Source: CALRGE01 sp964365765
GTDB taxonomy: Bacteria > Patescibacteriota > Gracilibacteria > UBA1369 > 2-02-FULL-48-14
Direction: 5' to 3'
Length of the DNA stretch: 42,858 nt
NCBI GenBank assembly: GCA_964365765.1
Contig: CAYIRB010000002.1
Location: 1 to 42,858 of the forward strand
Both the position numbers and the translations under genes were made by a program. Below the pieces are notes generated by a model. The model made no database searches. It had not been told where the DNA came from and was given only the letters and a program-made list of their open reading frames with translations. This document shows, in pieces, positions 7,555-13,723 of this stretch (positions within the stretch are counted from its first letter, which is position 1; every line of letters begins with the position of its first letter).

Positions 7555-9174
7555 TTATGCGAAATCCACAAGTTTAATTTGTAGCTCGACGCGGTTTTGC
7601 CATTCGTTTTTTTCGAGTTGGATCGCGAGTTTTTTTGAGTTTTGCAGCTCTTGCGCGTTTTCCGCCATACGGAAGGCGATTGCGGAGAAAATTTTGTTGT
7701 GGGATTTAATGGAAAACTTCAGATGCTCGGCGTTTTTTCCTATAGATCTTAGGTTGAAGATTTCGGCATTTTGGAGGAGGAAAACAGGTTTTGAATTCCC
7801 GATTCCGAAAGGCGCGAATGACTCAATTTTTTCTGAACTTTCGATGCTTAAATCTTCAGCAAAAAGTTCCGTTTCAAGTTCGAGTTTATTTGTGTTTGGA
7901 TTTTGAGCGAAGTGGTTTTTTGCACACTCGGTGAGGATTTTTTTGAAGTCGGAATAGTTGGATTTTTTCAGTTTGAAGCCCGCGGCCATTTCATGGCCGC
8001 CGAAATGTTCAAGTAGCGCTTTAGCGGCATTGATTGCTTCAATGATGTTAAATCCTGTTACGCTACGCGCGGAGCCAATCAAATGGTCGCCGCGGTCATC
8101 TAAAATCAAAGTTGGTTTGCTGAATTTTTCCTGAATTTTTCCGGCAATCAAGCCCACGAGTCCGCTCGACCAACCCTCGCCTTCCGCGATAATAATTACG
8201 TCTTCCGTGTTGATTTTCAGTAGGGCTTCATCAAAGATTTTTGAAGTTAAACTTTGGCGGTCGCGGTTCAGTTCTTCCAATTTATTGGCGAATTTTTGGG
8301 CGGCGGCGCCGTCGGCCAAAAGCGTTTGCATCGCCCACATGGGCGTGTCCATTCGGCCGGCCGCGTTTATGCGCGGACCGATTTGAAAGCCGATTGTTTC
8401 GGTCGTAAATTCGGTGTTGTATAAATTTCCCGAAGATTCGAGAATCGCCCTCAGCCCTTCCCACTTTGTATGTGCCATTTGTTTGAGTCCCAGCTTCACG
8501 ATGCTTCGATTTTCTCCAATGAGCGGCACGCAGTCGGCAACGGTTCCAAGGCTCGCGAGGTCGATTAAGGTCGCGATCATTTTTTTATCCTCCAAAAGCG
8601 CCGACGCCAATTTAAAGGCCACTCCGCTTCCCGACAAATGCTTAAAAGGATATCCGGAAAGTTGCGGGTGCAAAGTCGCGAACGCGTTCGGTTTCTCCTT
8701 TGGCACTGTGTGATGGTCGGTGATTATCACATTTATTCCAAGCGATTCCGCGTAGTCGATTTCTTTCTTGCAAGAAATTCCGCAGTCCACGGTAATGATT
8801 ATTTTCACGAAATTTTTGGCGGCTTCGTCGACGTAATGTTTGTGAAGTCCGTAACCTTCTTTGAGTCTGTGCGGAACGCGGTAAGAAACTTCCGCGCCGA
8901 GCGAGCGCAAAGCGTGCACTAAAAGGCTTGCCCCGCTGGTGCCGTCCACGTCGTAGTCGCCGTAAATCCAAATTCTCTCGCGGGTTTTGACCGCATGGTG
9001 CAGGCGCTCGGTTGCCTTTTTCATGTCCTCGAAAAGAAAGGGGTCGTGAAGGTCAGACATTGATGCGTCCGAAAAAAAATGCTCCGGATTTGTGATGTCG
9101 CGCGACGCGAGGAGCGCGGACCAAAGAGATTCATTCAGCTTACGTTGATATTTTACATTCCATTGTTGACGCAT
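7555..9174 (-). CDS. recJ: Single-stranded-DNA-specific exonuclease RecJ
   Basis: The DHH-family motifs of RecJ are present in order: YGDYDVDGTSG (residues 71-81), ITVDCGIS, IITDHH, HPQLSGYPF, SGSGVAFKLA, and the DHHA1 motif LLEHFGGHEMAAGF. RecJ degrades single-stranded DNA 5' to 3' in recombination and repair. I place the start at the ATG at 9174, 19 bases after the mazG stop. The frame is open further upstream, but that part overlaps mazG and has no RecJ features. The resulting 539 residues are normal for short RecJ proteins. It is the last gene of the antitoxin-toxin-miaA-mazG-recJ operon. No Shine-Dalgarno motif precedes it. Confidence 0.95.
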   Translation of the reverse strand: MRQQWNVKYQRKLNESLWSALLASRDITNPEHFFSDASMSDLHDPFLFEDMKKATERLHHAVKTRERIWIYGDYDVDGTSGASLLVHALRSLGAEVSYRVPHRLKEGYGLHKHYVDEAAKNFVKIIITVDCGISCKKEIDYAESLGINVIITDHHTVPKEKPNAFATLHPQLSGYPFKHLSGSGVAFKLASALLEDKKMIATLIDLASLGTVADCVPLIGENRSIVKLGLKQMAHTKWEGLRAILESSGNLYNTEFTTETIGFQIGPRINAAGRMDTPMWAMQTLLADGAAAQKFANKLEELNRDRQSLTSKIFDEALLKINTEDVIIIAEGEGWSSGLVGLIAGKIQEKFSKPTLILDDRGDHLIGSARSVTGFNIIEAINAAKALLEHFGGHEMAAGFKLKKSNYSDFKKILTECAKNHFAQNPNTNKLELETELFAEDLSIESSEKIESFAPFGIGNSKPVFLLQNAEIFNLRSIGKNAEHLKFSIKSHNKIFSAIAFRMAENAQELQNSKKLAIQLEKNEWQNRVELQIKLVDFA

Positions 9175-9193
9175 ATTTTGTTTATATTTTAAT

Positions 9194-9574
9194 TCACCCC
9201 CGGGGTGACTTTTTCTTCTTGTTCTTCTTCCAAAGAGCAAGCGCTTCTTCGGCGGTACCGGCTTTATCGGAGCCAAAAACCCAAGTGTGACGTTCAATTA
9301 TTTTTTTGCCGATTTTTTCCATCACGGATTTCATGTCGAAATCTTTATTCTCGGACGCGATTTGTGCGATCAATAAAATATTAAAAAGCAAATCGCCGAG
9401 TTCTTCTTCGAGGTTGGGGATGTCATTTTTTTCGATCGCACCAACAACTTCGGCGCTTTCATCAATGATGCATTTTTTCATTGTTTCGTAGGTCTGCTTT
9501 CTATCCCAAGGACAACCCTCTTCCGAACGAAGTTTTGAGCAAAGGTCTATAAGTTCTTGAAATTTTACGAGCAT
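9194..9574 (-). CDS. MazG-type nucleotide pyrophosphohydrolase, single domain
   Basis: The 126-residue product shows the MazG signature: GCPWDRKQTYETMKKCIIDE, then the metal-binding EELGD helix (EEELGDLLFNILLIAQIA), and the typical KIIERHTWVFG and TAEEALALW. MazG enzymes hydrolyse NTPs to NMP and pyrophosphate and clean up abnormal nucleotides. Only one MazG domain is present, against two in E. coli MazG. It starts inside the last 10 bases of miaA and ends 19 bases before recJ, so it is translationally linked to both. The C-terminus is a short Lys-rich tail. Confidence 0.93.
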   Translation of the reverse strand: MLVKFQELIDLCSKLRSEEGCPWDRKQTYETMKKCIIDESAEVVGAIEKNDIPNLEEELGDLLFNILLIAQIASENKDFDMKSVMEKIGKKIIERHTWVFGSDKAGTAEEALALWKKNKKKKSPRG

Positions 9575-10500
9575 AATTTTGTGAAGTCATCCGGCGTGAT
9601 CCAATAAATTTCGTCATCGCGACGGAACCAAGTTAACTGTCTTTTTGCAAAATTGCGAGAGTTTTGTTTGAGCTCCTCTTTGCAGTCTTGAAGCGGCCGC
9701 AGGCCGCTGATATAAGGGAAATATTCCTTATAGCCCAATGCCTGCATGGACAGTAAATTTTCACCATAACCCTCCGCCATCAAAGTTTTAATTTCATTTA
9801 AAAGTCCCTTTTCGATTTGCTCGTCCACGCGTTTGTTGATTCTGTCGTATAAAACCTCGCGAGGCCAGTCGACAGCCATTTTGAAAACCTGATAAATTGC
9901 CTTTCCCTTGCGCGGTTCACGCGGTTCGTGAGTTTGCAAAATCACTTCCAAAGCGCGCGCTACAAACCGCACGTTGTTCGGATGAATTTTTGCGGCTGTC
10001 GCGGGATCAAGCTCCACCAACATGTTATATAAGTACATATTCCCGCCCTTTTCATATTCTTTTTGAAGTTCTTCTCGAATTTTCGGATTGGGCGGAGCGA
10101 CGGGCAGGTCGTAATTTTCAACCACGGAACTGATATACAAACCTGTCCCCCCGCAAATTATCGGCAATTTGCCCTTCATCAATATTTCATTAATCGCGTG
10201 GGTCGCCTCACGTTTGAAGTCCGACATTGTGTACTGCTTATCGGGGTCCCGCACATCAATCAGGTGGTGTTTGATTTTCTTGCGGATGTCTATTCCGACT
10301 TTGTCGGTTCCGATGTCCATTTTCCTGTATACCTGACAGGAATCGGCTGAAATAATTTCACCCTTAAAGTCCTCCGCCAGCTTCAAAGCGAGTGCCGTCT
10401 TACCGGACGCGGTGGGCCCGCAAACAACCAGAAGCGGCTTTTGATTATTTTTCTTGCACTCTTTCAGCAAGAGCAATATGTGGTGATATAAGTCTGTCAT
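9565..10500 (-). CDS. miaA: tRNA dimethylallyltransferase MiaA
   Basis: The 311-residue protein has a P-loop GPTASGKT at residues 28-35, the substrate motif DSCQVYRKMDIGTDK, HHLIDVRDPD, the GGTGLYISS motif and the C-terminal FAKRQLTWFRRD motif. MiaA transfers a dimethylallyl group to A37 of tRNAs that read codons starting with U. There is an N-terminal extension of about 20 residues before the P-loop strand. The ATG shares bases with the stop codon of the PIN-toxin gene (ATGA), and the tail overlaps mazG by 10 bases. It is therefore cotranscribed behind a toxin-antitoxin pair. Confidence 0.96.
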   Translation of the reverse strand: MTDLYHHILLLLKECKKNNQKPLLVVCGPTASGKTALALKLAEDFKGEIISADSCQVYRKMDIGTDKVGIDIRKKIKHHLIDVRDPDKQYTMSDFKREATHAINEILMKGKLPIICGGTGLYISSVVENYDLPVAPPNPKIREELQKEYEKGGNMYLYNMLVELDPATAAKIHPNNVRFVARALEVILQTHEPREPRKGKAIYQVFKMAVDWPREVLYDRINKRVDEQIEKGLLNEIKTLMAEGYGENLLSMQALGYKEYFPYISGLRPLQDCKEELKQNSRNFAKRQLTWFRRDDEIYWITPDDFTKLCS

Positions 10501-10883
10501 CAGGCCCCAATATACTTCACTTTCAATTTTTTGAAACTGAGAAAGTCTTTGTCCGAAGTAATCAGTGTTTTTTTGTGAACGATGGCTGTCGCGGCAATAA
10601 TCAGGTCTTTGAATTTGAGTTTTTTGGGAGATTTATCGCTCAAAGTTGCAGCCTGTCTGCAAATTTCTTCATCAAAGGGGAGAGCGGCATAATTGTCTAA
10701 TATCAATTCAATTTGTTCAAGATTCATGGAGTGCTTTGAATGTCCCAACATTACTTCAAGTCTGCTTATAATGCTGATTGAAAACACATCTTGTTTAAGG
10801 CCCCCCAAGTGGGTCACAATCAAGCCATTGTCATTTATCAGGTTTATAATTATGTTGCTGTCTAAAATATAATTATTCACCAT
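10500..10883 (-). CDS. PIN-domain toxin (VapC-like ribonuclease)
   Basis: The 127-residue protein begins with the PIN hallmark ILDSNIIINLI (Asp8), has the second acidic site ISRLEVM (Glu43), a KFKDLIIAATA block and a terminal LITSDKDF motif. These supply the four acidic metal ligands of VapC ribonucleases, which typically cut tRNA or rRNA. It follows its antitoxin by 6 bases and overlaps miaA by one base. Subfamily and RNA target are unknown. Confidence 0.88.
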   Translation of the reverse strand: MVNNYILDSNIIINLINDNGLIVTHLGGLKQDVFSISIISRLEVMLGHSKHSMNLEQIELILDNYAALPFDEEICRQAATLSDKSPKKLKFKDLIIAATAIVHKKTLITSDKDFLSFKKLKVKYIGA

Positions 10884-10889
10884 ACTATT

Positions 10890-11111
10890 CTAGAATATAT
10901 CTTCCTCCGGACGTTTAATATCAAACGGTCCGAATTTTTTTATCATCTGTAATGATCGTTCAAAAGGCGTTGTCGGGACTTCGACAACAACTTTAAAGTG
11001 TCCTCCATTCTTCTTTTCAATAAGTATCTCATCAGCCTCACCTTTCTCCAATTTATGTGTCAAGCTTTTGAAATTTCTCAAAAATTCGCGAGTTTTTACT
11101 TTTATAACCAT
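10890..11111 (-). CDS. Phd/YefM-like antitoxin
   Basis: The 73-residue protein has the size and layout of a Phd/YefM-type antitoxin. An N-terminal strand-helix section (VKTREFLRNFKSLTHKLEKGE) would bind DNA. A hydrophobic strand (FKVVVEV) and an acidic C-terminal tail (KRPEEDIF) would wrap the toxin. It is first in the operon, immediately upstream of the PIN gene. A palindrome lies in its promoter, consistent with autoregulation. The family match is by eye and the protein is divergent. Confidence 0.78.
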   Translation of the reverse strand: MVIKVKTREFLRNFKSLTHKLEKGEADEILIEKKNGGHFKVVVEVPTTPFERSLQMIKKFGPFDIKRPEEDIF

Positions 11112-11133
11112 AAAATTATTAGTTATCAGCTAT

Positions 11134-11164
11134 AGTTTAGACTTGTCAGACAAGTTTGTCAAAC
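11134..11164 (-). promoter_or_regulatory. Promoter with embedded operator for the toxin-antitoxin-miaA-mazG-recJ operon
   Basis: On the minus strand, a consensus TTGACA (11162-11157), a 17-base spacer and TAAACT (11139-11134). The spacer contains a perfect 7+1+7 palindrome, ACTTGTCAGACAAGT (11141-11155). A second perfect palindrome, GTTTGTCAAAC (11154-11164), covers the -35 box. This is the expected site for antitoxin or toxin-antitoxin autorepression. Confidence 0.75.
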
Positions 11165-11266
11165 AAATGTATCGTGTGATTGTATTGACATGTCCCAGCC
11201 TCTTTTGTAAGCTTCTTTTGTATGAGATTTAATTCATTTTTCAACGCATATTATTTCTTCGCAACC

Positions 11267-11336
11267 GCGAGGCGCTAATGTCGTGAAGTAAAATCACAAA
11301 CATTTAAGCCTCGCAAAAGCGGGGTATTTTTTCTTT
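11267..11336 (+). terminator. Terminator with a competing upstream pairing (possible attenuator)
   Basis: A 6-bp stem CCTCGC (11309-11314) / GCGGGG (11319-11324) with an AAAA loop is followed by a long T-rich tract. Upstream, GCGAGGC (11267-11273) is exactly complementary to GCCTCGC (11308-11314), so the 5' arm of the terminator can pair elsewhere. A TTGACA at 11185-11190 with a weak TAAGCT 17 bases on could feed it. The rest of 11112-11480 shows no gene I can support. Confidence 0.55.
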
Positions 11337-11434
11337 TAAAATTAAAATGCACATCATCAAAAATACATATCTATACTTCTATTTTACCGGCTCGCGGGGA
11401 TGCTTTTGACTCATGTATTGATTCCAAAAGATAT

Positions 11435-11460
11435 GCCCTGCACTTAGCGGGGCTTTTTAT
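11435..11460 (+). terminator. Second intergenic terminator
   Basis: A 7-bp stem GCCCTGC (11435-11441) / GCGGGGC (11447-11453, one G-T pair) with a 5-base loop, followed by TTTTTAT. It lies 21 bases before a 53-codon ORF, so it may end an upstream transcript or attenuate that ORF. Confidence 0.65.
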
Positions 11461-11480
11461 TTAATTTTAACTAAAAATTT

Positions 11481-11642
11481 ATGGAAAGCACAAAAAAAAG
11501 TACAGAGACTGTTAGCTTGGAAGAAATTTTGACGATTGATACCATGGCGAAGGAACTTGTGGCCGTGATAAGTGCCGTTAGAGAAAGATTGTATCCAAAA
11601 CCTAAGAAACCATATGACTTCTGGGATGATCACTGTTTCTAA
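11481..11642 (+). CDS. Small hypothetical protein, 53 residues
   Basis: An ATG-initiated frame encodes 53 residues, starting MESTKKSTETVSLEEIL and ending KPYDFWDDHCF. It is rich in charged residues, has a plausible amphipathic helix (LVAVISAVRERLY), and sits between a terminator and the promoter of the ribosomal operon. No family is recognised. A frame of this length can arise by chance, so the case rests on composition and position. Confidence 0.45.
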   Translation: MESTKKSTETVSLEEILTIDTMAKELVAVISAVRERLYPKPKKPYDFWDDHCF

Positions 11643-11649
11643 AATACCC

Positions 11650-11677
11650 TTTACAAATCTATAAATTTGGCTAGAAT
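11650..11677 (+). promoter_or_regulatory. Promoter of the rplJ-rplL operon
   Basis: TTTACA (11650-11655), a 16-base spacer and TAGAAT (11672-11677). The predicted start near 11684 coincides with the first bases of the L10 leader. Confidence 0.7.
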
Positions 11678-11683
11678 GCATGT

Positions 11684-11740
11684 GCGTCGTAGACAGCTGG
11701 CCACTCCCGCAGGGAGCTATAAGACCCGCCGAGATAAGCA
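11684..11740 (+). ncRNA. Ribosomal protein L10 leader (autoregulatory mRNA element)
   Basis: The block contains CGTCGTAGACAGCTGG, a CTCCC-GCA-GGGAG hairpin, and CCCGCCGAGATAAG. This is the conserved order of the bacterial L10 leader, in which L10 (or the L10-L12 complex) binds a kink-turn region to repress its own operon. The remaining 136 bases before rplJ hold a CATCAGC/GCTGATG hairpin (about 11811-11828) and an AAGCT/AGCTT hairpin followed by TTTT. These may be part of the regulation. Confidence 0.8.
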
Positions 11741-11876
11741 ATTAATTCAGTTTAAATTTGCATCTCAACGCGCAAGCTTGGGAGCTTTTATAAGGTCGAT
11801 CTCAAACTTTACATCAGCGAAGCTGATGCTAGGCTAAGAATGCCGGCAGCAGCAAAACTATAAATATTTACAAACT

Positions 11877-12401
11877 ATGGCAGTTACAAGACAACAGAAA
11901 GAAGAGAGTTTGGCGGAGCTTAAAGAAAAGTTCGCAAAAGCCAAGTCGGTTGCCTTCGGGCAGTACGCCGGCATGAGCGTTGAACAGATTTCCGCCATGA
12001 GAAAGGAAATGCGAGCGGCCAACGTTGAATTTAAAGTCGCGAAGAAAACTTTGATGAAAATCGCGGCCAAGGAAAACGGTGTTGAGGTTACGGATGAAAT
12101 GATTCCGGGAACCATCGCGGCGATTTTCTCTTATGGCGATCAGGTCTCGGGTCCGAAAATCGTGAGCAAGTTCGCGAAAAAAATCGAGGTTTTGAAACTT
12201 GTCGGAGGCATAATGGATGGCAAAGTGCTGAGTCTCAAAGACATCAAGATTCTCGCGGATCTTCCCTCAAAAGAAGAACTTCTCGCGATGTTTATGTCCA
12301 TGCTTGTTTCACCTCTTCGAAAATTTCACGGGACCATTTCGGCTCCGATTTCTTCATTCGCCAGAGCCACTCAGGCTTACGCGGATAAAAAACAATCTTA
12401 A
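11877..12401 (+). CDS. rplJ: 50S ribosomal protein L10
   Basis: The 174-residue protein begins MAVTRQQKEESLAELKEKF and carries the L10 core (SVAFGQYAGMSVEQISAMRKEMRAAN, FKVAKKTLMKIA). L10 forms the base of the ribosomal stalk and anchors L7/L12 dimers through its C-terminal helix. It is first in the rplJ-rplL operon behind the L10 leader. The upstream region is A-rich with no Shine-Dalgarno motif. Confidence 0.97.
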   Translation: MAVTRQQKEESLAELKEKFAKAKSVAFGQYAGMSVEQISAMRKEMRAANVEFKVAKKTLMKIAAKENGVEVTDEMIPGTIAAIFSYGDQVSGPKIVSKFAKKIEVLKLVGGIMDGKVLSLKDIKILADLPSKEELLAMFMSMLVSPLRKFHGTISAPISSFARATQAYADKKQS

Positions 12402-12418
12402 TCATAACCCCTTATAAA

Positions 12419-12823
12419 ATGTCAGACGAAGCTACAAAAATCGAGCTTAACAAGGAAGAAAAGGCGGTCATCGACGCCCTTGAAAAGCTAAACATTGTTT
12501 CAGTTAACAATGTGGTAAAGTTCATGGAGCAGGAATATGGAATTTCCGCGGCCCCAGCAATGGCTATGGCTATGCCTGCAGCAGGTGCCCCGGCAGGTGA
12601 AGCCGCCGAGGAAAAGACTTCATTCACGGTACAGCTTAAAGACGCCGGAGCTATGAAAATCGGAGTTATCAAGGCCGTAAGAGAACTTACGGGACTTGGT
12701 CTGAAGGAAGCCAAGGACATCGTTGACGCCAACGGAAAAGTTATGGAAAACGTTGACAAGGCCAAGGCGGAAGAAGCCAAGAAAGCTTTGGAAGCCGCGG
12801 GAGCTAAGGTTGAATTACTATAA
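12419..12823 (+). CDS. rplL: 50S ribosomal protein L7/L12
   Basis: The 134-residue protein has an N-terminal dimerisation helix, an Ala/Met/Gly/Pro-rich hinge (residues 40-60) and the conserved C-terminal domain with KIGVIKAVRELTGLGLKEAKDIVD, the surface that contacts translation factors. It starts 17 bases after rplJ. A hairpin at 12847-12868 follows. No Shine-Dalgarno motif is visible. Confidence 0.97.
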   Translation: MSDEATKIELNKEEKAVIDALEKLNIVSVNNVVKFMEQEYGISAAPAMAMAMPAAGAPAGEAAEEKTSFTVQLKDAGAMKIGVIKAVRELTGLGLKEAKDIVDANGKVMENVDKAKAEEAKKALEAAGAKVELL

Positions 12824-12846
12824 TTTAGTCATTCTAAGCCAAAAAG

Positions 12847-12873
12847 GCCCCTTCCGAAAGGTTGGGGCATTTT
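12847..12873 (+). terminator. Terminator of the rplJ-rplL operon
   Basis: GCCCC (12847-12851) pairs with GGGGC (12864-12868), with an inner CC-GAAA-GG hairpin. ATTTTG follows. The stem has an internal TT/TT mismatch and the T-tract is short. Confidence 0.6.
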
Positions 12874-12956
12874 GTCAATCGCTTGTGAAAATATTCAGGA
12901 ATTTTTCAGGACTTCCGATTTATATTGTGCTAATTATTGAGCGTTAATCAATTAAC

Positions 12957-13007
12957 TTGTCTATTTGTTAAACAATTGTTATACTATAAGTGTACTAATT
13001 GTTTAAC
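12957..13007 (+). promoter_or_regulatory. Promoter and operator of the second toxin-antitoxin pair
   Basis: TTGTCT (12957-12962), a 17-base spacer and TATACT (12980-12985). A perfect 11-bp inverted repeat, GTTAAACAATT (12967-12977) and AATTGTTTAAC (12997-13007), brackets the -10 box with half-sites about 30 bases apart, close to three helical turns. This fits cooperative binding by an antitoxin dimer pair. Confidence 0.75.
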
Positions 13008-13010
13008 TTT

Positions 13011-13259
13011 ATGAGTCCAACAGCTCAAATTATCGGGATAAAGCAATTTCATAAGGAGATGAAGAAGATTTCTGAATTAGTAGCAGATGGCCAAGAATTT
13101 ATAGTCGTGAAGAATTCCAAACCTGCATTCAGAATAGTTCCTGTGGACCCTTTAAAAGCATTGTTTACTCTAAAAGATCTTTCAAAATTGCAGTTTAAAA
13201 CCGGTCAGAAAAATTTGAGCAAGGAAATAGACAAAATTCTATATGGATCTGATTCTTGA
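13011..13259 (+). CDS. Phd/YefM-type antitoxin
   Basis: From the ATG at 13011 the product has 82 residues. An in-frame TTG at 12999 lies inside the operator and is rejected. The segment IIGIKQFHKEMKKISELVADGQEFIVVKNSKPAFRIVPVD is the standard Phd/YefM N-terminal DNA-binding fold; the tail would neutralise the toxin. It overlaps the PIN gene by 17 bases, as is usual for such pairs. Confidence 0.88.
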   Translation: MSPTAQIIGIKQFHKEMKKISELVADGQEFIVVKNSKPAFRIVPVDPLKALFTLKDLSKLQFKTGQKNLSKEIDKILYGSDS

Positions 13260-13617
13260 TACGAATGTTTGGATTGCCTATCTGGAACAATCTGACTCTC
13301 AACACCAAAAAGCTACTAATGTGTTTGAGTTAATAGATCAAAAAATATGGATACCGGAATATGTACTAGTGGAAATTTTGAACTTTTTGGTAATCAAAAT
13401 AGGAAAAAATCGAGCGGATGAAGTTTTGACAATGTTTTTTCATAATCGAGATCTTGAAATATTGTGGAATTCTGAAGAGTTTCGGGCTCAGCTTTTAAGC
13501 TTTTTCGTCTCTAACAAAATCGAAAAACTCTCTTTTGTCGATCAAAGTCTTCTTTTTTTGTCTAAAAAATACAGGGTTGTAACATTCGATAAAAAGCTCG
13601 ATAAGTTGTTATCGTAG
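13243..13617 (+). CDS. PIN-domain toxin (VapC-like)
   Basis: The 124-residue protein begins MDLILDTNVWIAYLEQ (Asp6), continues with the second acidic site (PEYVLVEILN), and has FVDQSLLFLSKKYRVVTFDKKL at its end, giving the acidic residues of a PIN ribonuclease. It partners the antitoxin it overlaps. Its sequence is clearly different from the first PIN toxin, so the two pairs are not a recent duplication. Confidence 0.88.
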   Translation: MDLILDTNVWIAYLEQSDSQHQKATNVFELIDQKIWIPEYVLVEILNFLVIKIGKNRADEVLTMFFHNRDLEILWNSEEFRAQLLSFFVSNKIEKLSFVDQSLLFLSKKYRVVTFDKKLDKLLS

Positions 13618-13627
13618 GGCGTTTTGA

Positions 13628-13655
13628 TTGACAATAAGCCGCAGTAGAGTAGCAT
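13628..13655 (+). promoter_or_regulatory. Putative promoter of the VanX-like gene
   Basis: A consensus TTGACA (13628-13633) is followed after 16 bases by TAGCAT (13650-13655). It lies within the longest possible reading frame of the next gene, which supports the ATG at 13724 as start. Confidence 0.55.
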
Positions 13656-13723
13656 TTGCTCCAATATTTAAAATCATTTATATTAGTTTAGATACAGCCA
13701 TATCTTACGAAGCGGGGGAAGGC

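Noticed and set aside
9174..9297. A longer RecJ with 41 extra N-terminal residues
   Set aside because: The extension overlaps mazG, is basic and low in family features, and the ATG at 9174 sits at the natural spacing after the mazG stop.
13628..13723. A TTG start for the VanX-like protein, adding 32 residues with a hydrophobic stretch
   Set aside because: The TTG coincides with a consensus -35 box, and a -10 lies inside the extension; the ATG at 13724 is a better start.
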